Assembly (NCBI GenBank): GCA_041394405.1
Contig: JAWKIF010000006.1
Location: 372,001-436,000 of the forward strand
From: Microthrix sp041394405
GTDB lineage: Bacteria > Actinomycetota > Acidimicrobiia > Acidimicrobiales > Microtrichaceae
Direction: 5' to 3'
DNA: 64,000 bases
The notes beneath the pieces are model-generated. The model made no database searches and was not told the DNA's origin. It was given only the letters and a program-made list of their open reading frames with translations. This document shows, one piece after another, positions 53,068 to 61,757 of the stretch (position 1 is the stretch's first letter; each line of letters opens with the position of its first letter). A program made the position numbers and the translations under genes.

Positions 53068-54591
53068 GTGCCTCCCGACACCGCCAACTCCGACGCCCCG
53101 GCGGCCTCCACCGACGCATCGCCCGACGGGGCGCTGGCCGTGACGGGGGAGCCGTTCCTCGACCTGCTGGGTGGCTTCATCATCGACCTGCGCGAGGCCG
53201 GGTTGCCAGTCAGCCTCACCGAGAACCTCGACGCCATGGAGGCGGTGCGCCACATCCCCCTCGAGGATCGGGATGCCTTCAAGTACGCCCTCGCCGCAAC
53301 CCTGGTGAAGAACCACAGCCACTGGCGGGTGTTCGAGACGGTCTTCGAGGTGTACTTCAGCCACCGCGGCTCGGCGCACGCGCTGGACGAGGACGCCGCC
53401 CAGGCCATGGCCGAACTGGAGGACGACCTGGAGCTGCCCGAGGGTGCCAGCGGCACCGGCGCCGGTGGTGCCGGCGGCGAAGCCATGACTCCCGAGGAGC
53501 TGGCCGAGGCCCTCTATCAATCGCTGCTGCAGGGCAACGACGGGCAGATGCGGGCGGTGGCCCGACAGGCGGTGCGTCGCTATGCGGGCATGGAGCCCGG
53601 CCGGCCGGTGGGCGGCACCTACTACCTCTACCGCACACTGCGGCAACTCGATCTGGACGGGGTGTTGAACCGTCTGCTGGAGGCCGCGAGGGATGCCGCG
53701 CCGGAGGAGCAGAACTCGCTGGATGCCCGGCTGGAGGCCGACGAGTACGAGCACCGCATCAACCAGCTGAAGGCCGAGATCGAGGCCGAGATTCGACGCG
53801 GCCTGGTTGCCGACCGGGGCGTCGAGGCGATGTCGCGCACGTTGCGCAAACCGCTGCCCGAGGACATCGACTTCATGCACGCCAGCCGCGACGAGCTGAA
53901 GCTGCTGCGCCAGGCCATCCATCCGCTCACCCGCAAGCTGGCGGTGCGCCTGGCCCGCAAGCGCCGCCGAGGTCGTCGGGGGCCGCTCGATTTTCGCTCC
54001 ACGGTGCGCCACTCGCTCAGCACCGGCGGTGTGCCCGCCGACCCGCAGTTCCGGCCGCCCCGGCCCCACAAGCCGGAGATCTTCGTGGTGGCCGACATCT
54101 CCGGCTCGGTGGCGGCCTTTGCCCGCTTCACGCTGCACCTCGTGTACGCGCTGGCCGGGCAGTTCAGCCGCGTGCGTGCGTTCGTGTTCATCGACGGGGT
54201 GGACGAGGTGACCCACATGTTCGAGCGAACCGACGACATCATCGAGGCCATCCACCGGGTGAACACCGAGGCCGACGTGGTCTGGGTCGACGGCCACAGC
54301 GACTACGGCCATGCCTTCGAGGCCTTCTGGGAGCGGGCGGGTCGCGAGATCAGCCCCAAGAGCACCGTGATCATCCTGGGCGACGCCCGCAACAACTACC
54401 ACGCCAGCCAGAGCTGGGTGGTGAAGGAAATGGCCCATCGCGCCCGCCACGTGTACTGGCTGAACCCGGAGCCCAAGAGCTACTGGGACACCGGCGACTC
54501 CATCGTGTCGGACTATGCGGTGTACTGCGACGGCGCCTTCGAGTGCCGCAACCTGCGGCAGCTCGAGCACTTCGTCGACCACCTCGCGTGA
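53068..54591 (+). CDS. CoxE-like VWA domain protein
   Basis: Cytoplasmic partner of the MoxR ATPase, 507 residues. The N-terminal part is helical (LVKNHSHWRVFETVFEVYF near residue 85), with a Gly/Ala linker near 130. The VWA domain begins at about 345 with the metal-site motif VVADISGSVAAFARF and contains DGHSDYGHAFE and ILGDARNNY further on. GTG at 53068 follows the MoxR stop by 3 bases. The next gene, a GT2 transferase, overlaps its stop by 4 bases, so translation is coupled although the functions look unrelated. Confidence 0.9.
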   Translation: MPPDTANSDAPAASTDASPDGALAVTGEPFLDLLGGFIIDLREAGLPVSLTENLDAMEAVRHIPLEDRDAFKYALAATLVKNHSHWRVFETVFEVYFSHRGSAHALDEDAAQAMAELEDDLELPEGASGTGAGGAGGEAMTPEELAEALYQSLLQGNDGQMRAVARQAVRRYAGMEPGRPVGGTYYLYRTLRQLDLDGVLNRLLEAARDAAPEEQNSLDARLEADEYEHRINQLKAEIEAEIRRGLVADRGVEAMSRTLRKPLPEDIDFMHASRDELKLLRQAIHPLTRKLAVRLARKRRRGRRGPLDFRSTVRHSLSTGGVPADPQFRPPRPHKPEIFVVADISGSVAAFARFTLHLVYALAGQFSRVRAFVFIDGVDEVTHMFERTDDIIEAIHRVNTEADVVWVDGHSDYGHAFEAFWERAGREISPKSTVIILGDARNNYHASQSWVVKEMAHRARHVYWLNPEPKSYWDTGDSIVSDYAVYCDGAFECRNLRQLEHFVDHLA

Positions 54592-55424
54592 ACGACTCAG
54601 TGGCATCCGACGGCGCGGCCGGGGAGGAACGGCTCCGGAGTGACACAGACGTCACGGTGTTGGTGCCCACCCGGCACGAGGGCGACAACGTCGATCGCCT
54701 GCTGGCCCGGCTGGCCGCGCACTTCGCCGAGACGGGGCGCACCTACGAGGTGTTGTTCGTCGACGACTCCGACGACGACACCCCCGACGTCATCCGTGTC
54801 GCCGCGGGCCGCGGCGAACCGGTGCGCATGATCCATCGCCCGGCCGGGCTGCGGGACGGCGGGCTGGCGGGGGCGCTCACGCTGGGCATGGCCCGGGCAG
54901 CGGGCCGGGCGGTCATCGTCATGGACGGCGACCTGCAGCATCCTCCCGAGGTCGCCGAGTCGATGGTGGCGCCGCTGCTGGACGGCCCCGCTCAGGTCAC
55001 GGTGGGCAGCCGCTACGCCGCCGGGGGCTCGGCAGAGGGCCTGCAGTACCGGTGGCGCCACTGGGCGTCGGTGGGGTCGCGCTGGTTGGTGCAGTTCATG
55101 TTCCGGGAAACGCGGCGCTCCTCAGACCCGGGCGGCGGCCTGTTCGCCATCCGCCCCGAGGTGCTGGCCAACGCCACGCTGGCCCCCGAGGGCTACAAGA
55201 TGCTGGTGGAGATCCTGGTGCGGGGCGAGTGGGACGTCCTCGTCGACGTGCCCTATCGCTTCGAGATGCGCCAGGACGGCCAAACCAAGAGCACCCTGGT
55301 GGAGGGTTGGAACATGGTGCGCCACCTGGTGGGCCTGTGGTGGAGTACGCGGGTGGGATGGGGCCCCCAGCCCCCTCGGCCCCGCACCGAGGGGCTGGTG
55401 ACCCTCGACCCAGCCGAGGCCTGA
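54588..55424 (+). CDS. GT2 glycosyltransferase, dolichol-phosphate mannose synthase-like
   Basis: Cytoplasmic-face enzyme of 278 residues with the DPM1/polyprenyl-phosphate transferase pattern: VLVPTRHEGDNVDRLLARL near residue 18, VLFVDDSDDDTPD near 48, the metal site VMDGDLQHPPE near 109, and GSRYAAGG near 138. It lacks an obvious C-terminal TM domain. It would load a sugar, perhaps mannose, onto polyprenyl phosphate for use by membrane GT-C enzymes. GTG at 54588 overlaps the VWA gene (GTGA); an ATG at 54543 would lie well within that gene. Confidence 0.87.
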   Translation: MNDSVASDGAAGEERLRSDTDVTVLVPTRHEGDNVDRLLARLAAHFAETGRTYEVLFVDDSDDDTPDVIRVAAGRGEPVRMIHRPAGLRDGGLAGALTLGMARAAGRAVIVMDGDLQHPPEVAESMVAPLLDGPAQVTVGSRYAAGGSAEGLQYRWRHWASVGSRWLVQFMFRETRRSSDPGGGLFAIRPEVLANATLAPEGYKMLVEILVRGEWDVLVDVPYRFEMRQDGQTKSTLVEGWNMVRHLVGLWWSTRVGWGPQPPRPRTEGLVTLDPAEA

Positions 55425-55437
55425 GGTGGTGGACCCG

Positions 55438-56559
55438 ATGCGGGTGCTCCTGGTGGCGTCCCAGCTGCCCCCGGTGACCTCCGGCGTGGCCAGGTCGGTG
55501 GATCGCCTCAGGCGGGGCCTGACCGAGCGGGGTCACCACGTCGAGGCGGTGTCGGCGCTGGCCGATCGTGGCCTGACCCACGGCGAGTACCGGGTGCACT
55601 TCATCTCCCGCCGTTTTGCCCGCTTCGCCCGGTTCACCGAGGGCTTCGACGTGGTGGGCCTGCACGGCCCGTCGCCGTTCTGCTCGGAGTTGTTCCTGGC
55701 CCGGGCAGCGCTGGCCCGCCGGCGCCCCGGCATCGTCTACACCCACCACTTTCAGGTGATGGTGGAGTCGGCGGCGCGGGGCAGGGGGGTGCTGTATCGA
55801 GCCCAGCTTGGTGTGAACGCGGCCCAGGAGCGCCTGGCCAGGGTGGCCGACGAGGTGGTGGTCACCTCGCCTGCGTATCGCGACCTGCTCGCCCAGGCGG
55901 GCGTGCCGGGGGCACACGTCATCCCCTGGGGGGTCGACCCGATCGACCCGGCCCCGGCGCGGCCGCCCGAACGGACGCCCGATGGCCCGCTGCGTGTGTT
56001 GTTCGTGGGGCAGATGCGCCCCTACAAGGGGGTTCCCGTGTTGCTGGAGGCCCTCGACGGCCTGACCGGCGTGGAGGCGACGCTGGTGGGTGGCGGCCTC
56101 GACGAGCAGGTGTATCGAGATCAGGCTCGGCGGCTGGGGCTGACCAACGCACGGTTCGCCGGCCGCGTCGGGCACGACGAGCTGCTGGCCGCCTATCGAA
56201 GCCACGACGTGATCGTGTTGCCGTCGGTGAACGAGCTGGAGGCGTTTGGCATGGTGCTCCTGGAGGGCATGTCGGCCGGCCTGGTGCCGGTCAGCACCGA
56301 CCTGCCCGGCCTGGGCGACGTGGTGGGCGACAGCGGTCGGGTGGTGCCCCGTCGCAGCCCGGTGGCGCTGCGTCGGGCGCTGGCCGAGCTGGCCGGCAAC
56401 GCAGCCGAGCGGTCCCGCCTGAGCCGGCTCGCCCGGCAACGGGCGGCAACGTTCACCTGGGATCGCACCATCGCCGACTACGAGGCCGTTCTGGCAGACG
56501 CGGCCAGTCGGCGTAGCATCACGCCGGGCGGCCACCCGGAGGGACACGACAGCCAATGA
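55438..56559 (+). CDS. GT4-family glycosyltransferase
   Basis: Retaining GT-B enzyme of 373 residues. The N-terminal half begins RVLLVASQLPPVTSGVARS. The donor half has FVGQMRPYKGVPVLLEAL near 190 and the acidic motif in NELEAFGMVLLEGMSAG near 270. ATG at 55438 is chosen because AGGTGG lies 8 bases upstream; GTG at 55426 is possible. It follows the GT2 gene closely and overlaps the next gene by 4 bases. Confidence 0.88.
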   Translation: MRVLLVASQLPPVTSGVARSVDRLRRGLTERGHHVEAVSALADRGLTHGEYRVHFISRRFARFARFTEGFDVVGLHGPSPFCSELFLARAALARRRPGIVYTHHFQVMVESAARGRGVLYRAQLGVNAAQERLARVADEVVVTSPAYRDLLAQAGVPGAHVIPWGVDPIDPAPARPPERTPDGPLRVLFVGQMRPYKGVPVLLEALDGLTGVEATLVGGGLDEQVYRDQARRLGLTNARFAGRVGHDELLAAYRSHDVIVLPSVNELEAFGMVLLEGMSAGLVPVSTDLPGLGDVVGDSGRVVPRRSPVALRRALAELAGNAAERSRLSRLARQRAATFTWDRTIADYEAVLADAASRRSITPGGHPEGHDSQ

Positions 56560-57614
56560 GCCTGGACGAGAGCACCGACGCGTCGCAGTCGGACGAGGAC
56601 GCGCCGGCCGTCCAGCCCACGCTGGGGGAACGGGCTCGCGAAGTGGTGGCGTCGGGTCGCCTGCCGTTCCTGAACCGCCAGTTCCTGGCCGTGGTGGGGG
56701 TGGCGCTGGTGTTGGGCGCCGCAGCGGTCCTCATCGGGGCCTACGTGGTGCCGCCCGAGGTGATCGATGGCATGGAAACCCCGGTGCGCATGGACAGCTT
56801 CGATCGCGGCATCGCAAGCGACGAACTGAACTCCAGCCCCGATTCCAAGAAGTCGATGAACCCGTTCTACGAGCCCACGCGCTGGTCGATCTACGGCGGG
56901 CTGTGGGGGATCAACGGCGGCCAGGCCTCGATCGAGGACATCGACGAGGACACGCCGGCCCTCGCCGCCATGGGTTGGGCCACCCCCATCTCCTCGGTCC
57001 AGGCCCGGTTGACCTCCCCGCAGGTGAACGCCGGAGTGGCCTTTCGTATCGCCTCGCTGGACGACTTCTGGGCGGTCGTCGCCGATCCGAGGGAGGGTCG
57101 CCAACAGCTGCGGATCCTTCGGGTGGTGAACGGTGAGGCCGAGCTGGTGGGAACGACGCAGAAGGAGTCGATGAACGTCTTCGGCGCCACGCTGGTGACC
57201 ATCCGCTTCGAGGATGACGGGTTCTCCATCTGGGTGGACGGCTCCATCTCCACCCGGGTGCGTGACGACACCTTCGCGGACGCCAACCAGTCCGCCGGGC
57301 TGGTGGGCGTCGACCGCCAGGCGCGCGGAGCTCGTTTCGACGACTTTGCGCTGTTTGCCGAGCCGACGGTGCGCCAGCTGCAGCCCGAGTCGGTCGACCC
57401 CGGCGCACCCGATGGCGCCGTGACCTCCACGCCGTCGGGCGGCCCCACCGGCGGTGCGCCCGCAGCGCCCGGTGGCGCCACGCCCCAGGTGAGCGTGCCC
57501 GGCCCGGCCGATGGCGGCCAGCTGGGCGGTGACGCCGGGGCCGGCGCGGCCACCACGGTGGCTTCCCCGACCACGGCTGTGCCATCCACGCAGTTGGGGG
57601 CCGGGGGCCCATGA
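56556..57614 (+). CDS. membrane-anchored beta-sandwich protein, paralogue 1
   Basis: A 352-residue protein. Residues 1-42 are cytoplasmic, about 46-66 form a membrane helix, about 78-270 form a lamin-G/concanavalin-like beta-sandwich (starting VRMDSFDRGIA, with VAFRIASLDDFWAVVA), and the rest is a Pro/Gly/Ala/Thr tail. Such sandwiches often bind carbohydrate. No catalytic residue pair is evident. The protein shares its whole architecture with the gene at 59803. It overlaps the GT4 gene before it and the acyltransferase gene after it. Confidence 0.78.
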   Translation: MSLDESTDASQSDEDAPAVQPTLGERAREVVASGRLPFLNRQFLAVVGVALVLGAAAVLIGAYVVPPEVIDGMETPVRMDSFDRGIASDELNSSPDSKKSMNPFYEPTRWSIYGGLWGINGGQASIEDIDEDTPALAAMGWATPISSVQARLTSPQVNAGVAFRIASLDDFWAVVADPREGRQQLRILRVVNGEAELVGTTQKESMNVFGATLVTIRFEDDGFSIWVDGSISTRVRDDTFADANQSAGLVGVDRQARGARFDDFALFAEPTVRQLQPESVDPGAPDGAVTSTPSGGPTGGAPAAPGGATPQVSVPGPADGGQLGGDAGAGAATTVASPTTAVPSTQLGAGGP

Positions 57615-58924
57615 CGTCAACCCTGGAGCGGTCGCCGACTCCCGGCGACGCCGGTCAGGGCTCGGCGAGCCCCGAGGGCGCCGCGCCCGCTGCGAACTCG
57701 GCGCCGGCGAAACCCACGTTCTACCCGTGCCTCAATGGGCTGCGGTTTCTGTCGGCGTTCCTCGTCATGTGCACCCACACGCTGGGCGTCTTCCACACCT
57801 CGCTGGGCGCCAGCGACCAGCTCGTCCAGCACATCGGTCACATGTCGGTGGGAACCTTCTTTGCGTTGTCGGGCTTCCTGCTGTACCGGCCCTTCGTGGA
57901 GGCGACGCTGGACGACGCGCCGTTCCCCAACCTGCGCAACTACGCCATGGGCCGCCTGCTGCGTTTGGTGCCGCTCTATTGGGTGGCGCTGTTCTTCTAC
58001 ATCACGGTGTTTCCCGACGTGGATCTGCCCACCAGCACGCTGGGCTGGGTGGCGCTGTTCGGCTTCGGACAGATCTACGTGAAGGGCGGCGAATTCTGGG
58101 CCATCTTCGCGGCCTGGACCTTGGGCGTGGAGTTGGCGTTCTACCTGGTGCTGCCGTTGCTCGCCATGGCCTATCGGCGCATCGCCAGGGCCTTCGGCAG
58201 CTCGGTACAGGACCGCATGGTGGGCATCTGGGTGGCGCTGGCCGCCCAGGTGGTGCTGTCGCTGGCCGTGAAGGTGGCCATCATCACATCGGCCGACACG
58301 ACGCACCCGGCCTTGGTGTGGATGCCCTCCATGTTGGACTGGTTCGCCGTCGGCATGGCCTTCTCGGCCATGGCCGCCGCCCAGGCCAGGGGGCACGGGC
58401 TCCCCGGGTGGATCCGCTGGATGTCGGATCGGCCATGGTTCTGCTGGGGCACCGCGGCGGGAGTGATCTGGGCCGCCGTGCAGCTTCGCTACTACTTCAT
58501 CTATTTCCCGACGATGGGGCAGTCGTTGGCCCGCCATGTCGCTCACGGCCTGGGCGCCGGGCTGTTGTTGTTGCCGTTGGCGCTGGGCGACCAATCCAAG
58601 GGCGCCATCCGCTGGGTCATGCGGTCGTGGCCCTTCGCGGCGCTGGGCGCCATCTCCTATGGCCTGTACCTGTGGCATCCCGGGTTCGTGAAGCTGTTCT
58701 TCCGCATGGGGCTGGAGGATCGGCTGCCCCGCGACCGCTGGTGGCAGTTGTTGTTCGTGTTCGTTGCCTCGGTGGTGGTTGCCACCGTGAGCTACTGGGG
58801 CGTGGAGCGCCCGGCGATGGACCTGAGCCCAAGTCGCCGGCGCCGGCGGGCCGAGGCCCGGCGAGCGGCTGCCACAGCCGGGAAGGCCCCGGCGGCGGCC
58901 GACTCGACATCCTCTGCCCCGTAA
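57611..58924 (+). CDS. acyltransferase family 3 (OafA-like) membrane protein
   Basis: Integral membrane O-acyltransferase of 437 residues that would acetylate or otherwise acylate an exported glycan. The family start LNGLRFLSAFLVMCTH near residue 41 contains the conserved Arg and catalytic His. About ten membrane helices follow, with GYLYWHPG-like LYLWHPGFVKLF near 352. The C-terminal 35 residues are basic and Ala-rich. ATG at 57611 overlaps the previous stop as ATGA. The methyltransferase gene follows after 72 bases. Confidence 0.9.
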   Translation: MTSTLERSPTPGDAGQGSASPEGAAPAANSAPAKPTFYPCLNGLRFLSAFLVMCTHTLGVFHTSLGASDQLVQHIGHMSVGTFFALSGFLLYRPFVEATLDDAPFPNLRNYAMGRLLRLVPLYWVALFFYITVFPDVDLPTSTLGWVALFGFGQIYVKGGEFWAIFAAWTLGVELAFYLVLPLLAMAYRRIARAFGSSVQDRMVGIWVALAAQVVLSLAVKVAIITSADTTHPALVWMPSMLDWFAVGMAFSAMAAAQARGHGLPGWIRWMSDRPWFCWGTAAGVIWAAVQLRYYFIYFPTMGQSLARHVAHGLGAGLLLLPLALGDQSKGAIRWVMRSWPFAALGAISYGLYLWHPGFVKLFFRMGLEDRLPRDRWWQLLFVFVASVVVATVSYWGVERPAMDLSPSRRRRRAEARRAAATAGKAPAAADSTSSAP

Positions 58925-58996
58925 GGGCCACCGCTACTATGCGCCTGGCCCCGTGCGAACCACCCGCAGCCCAAATCCGCAGATCGAGGTAACCCC

Positions 58997-59803
58997 ATGA
59001 CCTCAGCCTCCGCCCAGGACGCCGAGACCAGCAACGACTTGCCCACCCCCGCGCCTGCGCGTCCCCGTCGCTTCGTGGACGTGACCGACGCCGTGGCCGG
59101 CGTCAAGGGTTGGATGACCCCCGGGCAGGCCAAGCTGCTGTGGCGTTCGGCCAGGGTCTTGGACCCGGGTCAGCGCATCGTGGAGATCGGCTCGTTTCAG
59201 GGGCGCAGCACCATCGTGTTGGCAGCCGCCGCCCCAAGCGGCACCGAGGTGGTGGCCATCGACCCCCACGCCGGCAACGATCGAGGGCCCAATGAGATCG
59301 AGGGCTACGAGGACGAGGCCGAGGGGGATCACCAGATCTTCAAGTCGAACCTGGCTGCGGCCGGGGTGAGCGACCGGGTGACGCACGTGCGCCAGTTCTC
59401 GGATGCCGCGCTGGAGGAGGTTGAGGGCCCCATCGACCTGCTCTACATCGACGGGGCGCACCGGTTCGGCCCGGCGCGCGACGACATCGTGGCCTGGGGG
59501 GCGCGGGTCACCCCCGGTGGCACCATGCTGATTCACGACTCGTTCAACGCCGTGGGCGTGACGCTGGCTCAGGCGGCTGTGTTGTTCACCTCCGGCGAGT
59601 TTCGCTACGTCGGCCGATCCGAGTCCATGGCCGAGTATCGAAAGGAACGACTGGGCCCGCTGCGCCGGGTGACCAACCTGGGTCGCCAGCTGGCCCAGCT
59701 GGGCTACTTCGCGTGGTGCCAGCTGGTGAAGGTGTTGATCACGCTGAAGCTCGGCAGGCTGACCAAGTTCATCGGAAACCCGTCGGGGGAGTGGCCGTAC
59801 TGA
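58997..59803 (+). CDS. class I SAM-dependent methyltransferase
   Basis: Cytoplasmic methyltransferase of 268 residues, Methyltransf_24-like. The SAM-binding region reads IVEIGSFQGRSTIVLAAA near residue 55, with the acidic ribose ligand in VVAIDPHAGND. Later blocks are LLYIDGAHRFGPARDDI near 150 and MLIHDSFNAVGV near 177. These enzymes often methylate sugars of cell-surface glycans, which suits the neighbouring genes. The stop shares one base with the start of the next gene (TGATG). Confidence 0.87.
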   Translation: MTSASAQDAETSNDLPTPAPARPRRFVDVTDAVAGVKGWMTPGQAKLLWRSARVLDPGQRIVEIGSFQGRSTIVLAAAAPSGTEVVAIDPHAGNDRGPNEIEGYEDEAEGDHQIFKSNLAAAGVSDRVTHVRQFSDAALEEVEGPIDLLYIDGAHRFGPARDDIVAWGARVTPGGTMLIHDSFNAVGVTLAQAAVLFTSGEFRYVGRSESMAEYRKERLGPLRRVTNLGRQLAQLGYFAWCQLVKVLITLKLGRLTKFIGNPSGEWPY

Positions 59804-60798
59804 TGAGCGGCGGGGGGGAGGAAACGCAGCGTGGCGGGGGGGACGCCGAAGCGGACGCCGACGCGCCCGCAGAGCCAGACGACGCAGCAGGGAGCCCGCC
59901 CGAGCAGGACGGTGCCCCGACCGAGCCACGCGACCGCACGGTGCTGTACCAGCTGCTGGGTGGTGCCGTTGCCCTGGTGGCGGTCACGGCGGTGGCGGCG
60001 GTGGTGCTCACCCGGGCCATGCTGTTGACACCCCCGCCGGAAGCCGAGGGTCGCCTGCGCGGCACCGGCATGGACGCCTTCAACCGGGCCGACGGTTCCG
60101 CCCTCGAGGTCTCCGAGACCGGGAGACCGTGGCAGGTGGTGTCGGGCGAGTGGACCGTGAAGGACAACGCCGTCTCGGTGAAGCCGGCAACCGGCCCGGC
60201 CGGCGGCTCGGCGCTGGCGTTGCTCGACCCGGGCGTGCCCGATCAGTACGTGCAGGCCACCTTCACCGACCCGACGCCGGGGTCGGGTCTGGTCACCCGC
60301 TTCTCCGGCCCCAACAACTTCATCGGCGTCAGCTTTGCGCCGGTGTCCGGCACCGTGCAGCTGATCATCACCGTCGACGGCACGCGTGCCGAGCCCACCA
60401 AGGTCGGCTCGGCCCCGCCCGATGGCGACGTGGTGTTGGGAGTGCGAACCGAGGGCCAGAACGTGATCGTGTACGTCAACGGCGCCGAGACCGGTCGCCA
60501 GGTGGTGCCGGAGTTGGCCGATGCCACGCGGGTTGGGGTGCTGATCCGGGGCGGCGGGGACGGCCCATCGGTCGTGGACGATGTGGTGGCCGTTCCGCTG
60601 AGCAGCGAGCCCCTGGGAGCGCTGGGCGCGCCGGCCGGCGATCAGGCGGGTGGCGAGGACGGCGAGCCCACGACGACGGCGGCACCGGGCGACGAGGAGG
60701 AGACCACCACCTCCGAGGCGCCGGCGTCCCCGGAGCCGACTGGAGGCGCAGGCGCCCCCACGCCCGGCGCGCTGCAACCGGCCGAGAACGCGCCGTGA
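59803..60798 (+). CDS. membrane-anchored beta-sandwich protein, paralogue 2
   Basis: A 331-residue protein with the same plan as the gene at 56556: an acidic, disordered cytoplasmic start (1-45), a membrane helix (about 50-72), a concanavalin-like sandwich (about 85-265; MDAFNRADGSALE, WQVVSGEWTVKDNAVSV), and a Thr/Glu/Pro-rich tail. Carbohydrate binding is likely by fold, not shown. ATG at 59803 overlaps the methyltransferase stop, and its own stop overlaps the sulfotransferase start by 4 bases, so it belongs to the same operon. Confidence 0.78.
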   Translation: MSGGGEETQRGGGDAEADADAPAEPDDAAGSPPEQDGAPTEPRDRTVLYQLLGGAVALVAVTAVAAVVLTRAMLLTPPPEAEGRLRGTGMDAFNRADGSALEVSETGRPWQVVSGEWTVKDNAVSVKPATGPAGGSALALLDPGVPDQYVQATFTDPTPGSGLVTRFSGPNNFIGVSFAPVSGTVQLIITVDGTRAEPTKVGSAPPDGDVVLGVRTEGQNVIVYVNGAETGRQVVPELADATRVGVLIRGGGDGPSVVDDVVAVPLSSEPLGALGAPAGDQAGGEDGEPTTTAAPGDEEETTTSEAPASPEPTGGAGAPTPGALQPAENAP

Positions 60799-61757
60799 GC
60801 TCGCCGGTGCCCGTCCTCTACGTGGGGGGCACCGGACGCACCGGCTCCACGGTGCTGGATCGCATGCTGGGCAACGTGCCCGGGGTGTTCGCGGCCGGGG
60901 AGGTGACCTGGCTGTGGTTCGCGCTTCGTGGGGGAGGGCGGTGCGCGTGCGGTGAGCGTCACCCGGCCTGTCCGGTGTGGGGCCCGGTGCTGGAGGCCAC
61001 CTTCGGTGAGCGCATGGCGAGCGCCTCGGGGGTACGCGAGGTGGCCGACGAGATGTTCTCGCTGCGGCGGCGCTTCGACAGCCGCTACCTACCGCTCATG
61101 GCGGTCCCGGGGCTCGGCTCACGCCTTGCCCGGCGGCTGGGCGCCTATCCGGAGCGGCTGGCGGCGATGTACCGGAACCTGGCCGCACACACCGGGGCGC
61201 AGCTGATCGTCGACTCCTCCAAGGAGCCGCACTACAGCTCCATCCTGGCCGCCCAACCCCAGCTCGACGTCCGGTTTCTGCATCTGGTGCGCCACCCCAT
61301 GGCCACTGCGTACTCCTGGGGTCGGCGGCGCACCGAGCTGGGGTTCGGTGCGGGGCACGACATGGAACGCAGGGGCCCGATCTCCGCCGCCGTCTACTAC
61401 GACGTGTCGAACCTGGCGGCCGACGCCTTGTGGGGCGGCGGCGAGCGGTATCTGCGGGTGCGCTACGAGGATCTGGTCTCTCGGCCCGAGTCCACGCTGG
61501 AACGCATCGGGGGATTCGCCGGGGTGGACGTCGACGTGGACGTGGCCCTCGGTCGGGCATCGGTCGCCCGACCGGGCACCGTGGCGAACGCCGACGGCGT
61601 GCCGAGCGGCCACGCCGCCTGGGGCAACCCGAACCGGTTCGCCACCGGCCCGGTCACGCTGCGCAACGACGACGAGTGGACCCGAAGCGCCTCGCCGGCA
61701 CTGCGTCGCTGGACCTCGCTGCTCGCCGGCCCGGTGGCCGGCCGCTACGGCTACTGA
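60795..61757 (+). CDS. sulfotransferase family protein
   Basis: PAPS-dependent sulfotransferase-like enzyme of 320 residues. The 5'-phosphosulfate loop is GGTGRTGSTVLDRML near residue 10, and the 3'-phosphate site is FLHLVRHPMATAYSW near 160. A cysteine pair (CACGERHPAC) near residue 52 may bind metal or form a disulfide. It could sulfate the same envelope glycan that its neighbours acylate and methylate. GTG at 60795 overlaps the previous stop. Its TGA overlaps the end of the convergent flippase gene by 7 bases. Confidence 0.85.
   Translation: MSSPVPVLYVGGTGRTGSTVLDRMLGNVPGVFAAGEVTWLWFALRGGGRCACGERHPACPVWGPVLEATFGERMASASGVREVADEMFSLRRRFDSRYLPLMAVPGLGSRLARRLGAYPERLAAMYRNLAAHTGAQLIVDSSKEPHYSSILAAQPQLDVRFLHLVRHPMATAYSWGRRRTELGFGAGHDMERRGPISAAVYYDVSNLAADALWGGGERYLRVRYEDLVSRPESTLERIGGFAGVDVDVDVALGRASVARPGTVANADGVPSGHAAWGNPNRFATGPVTLRNDDEWTRSASPALRRWTSLLAGPVAGRYGY

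Noticed and set aside
52099..54591. Carbon monoxide dehydrogenase maturation genes (CoxD/CoxE)
   Set aside because: The MoxR/VWA pair resembles CoxD/CoxE, but no coxL, coxM or coxS genes are in the window, so that role is not supported.
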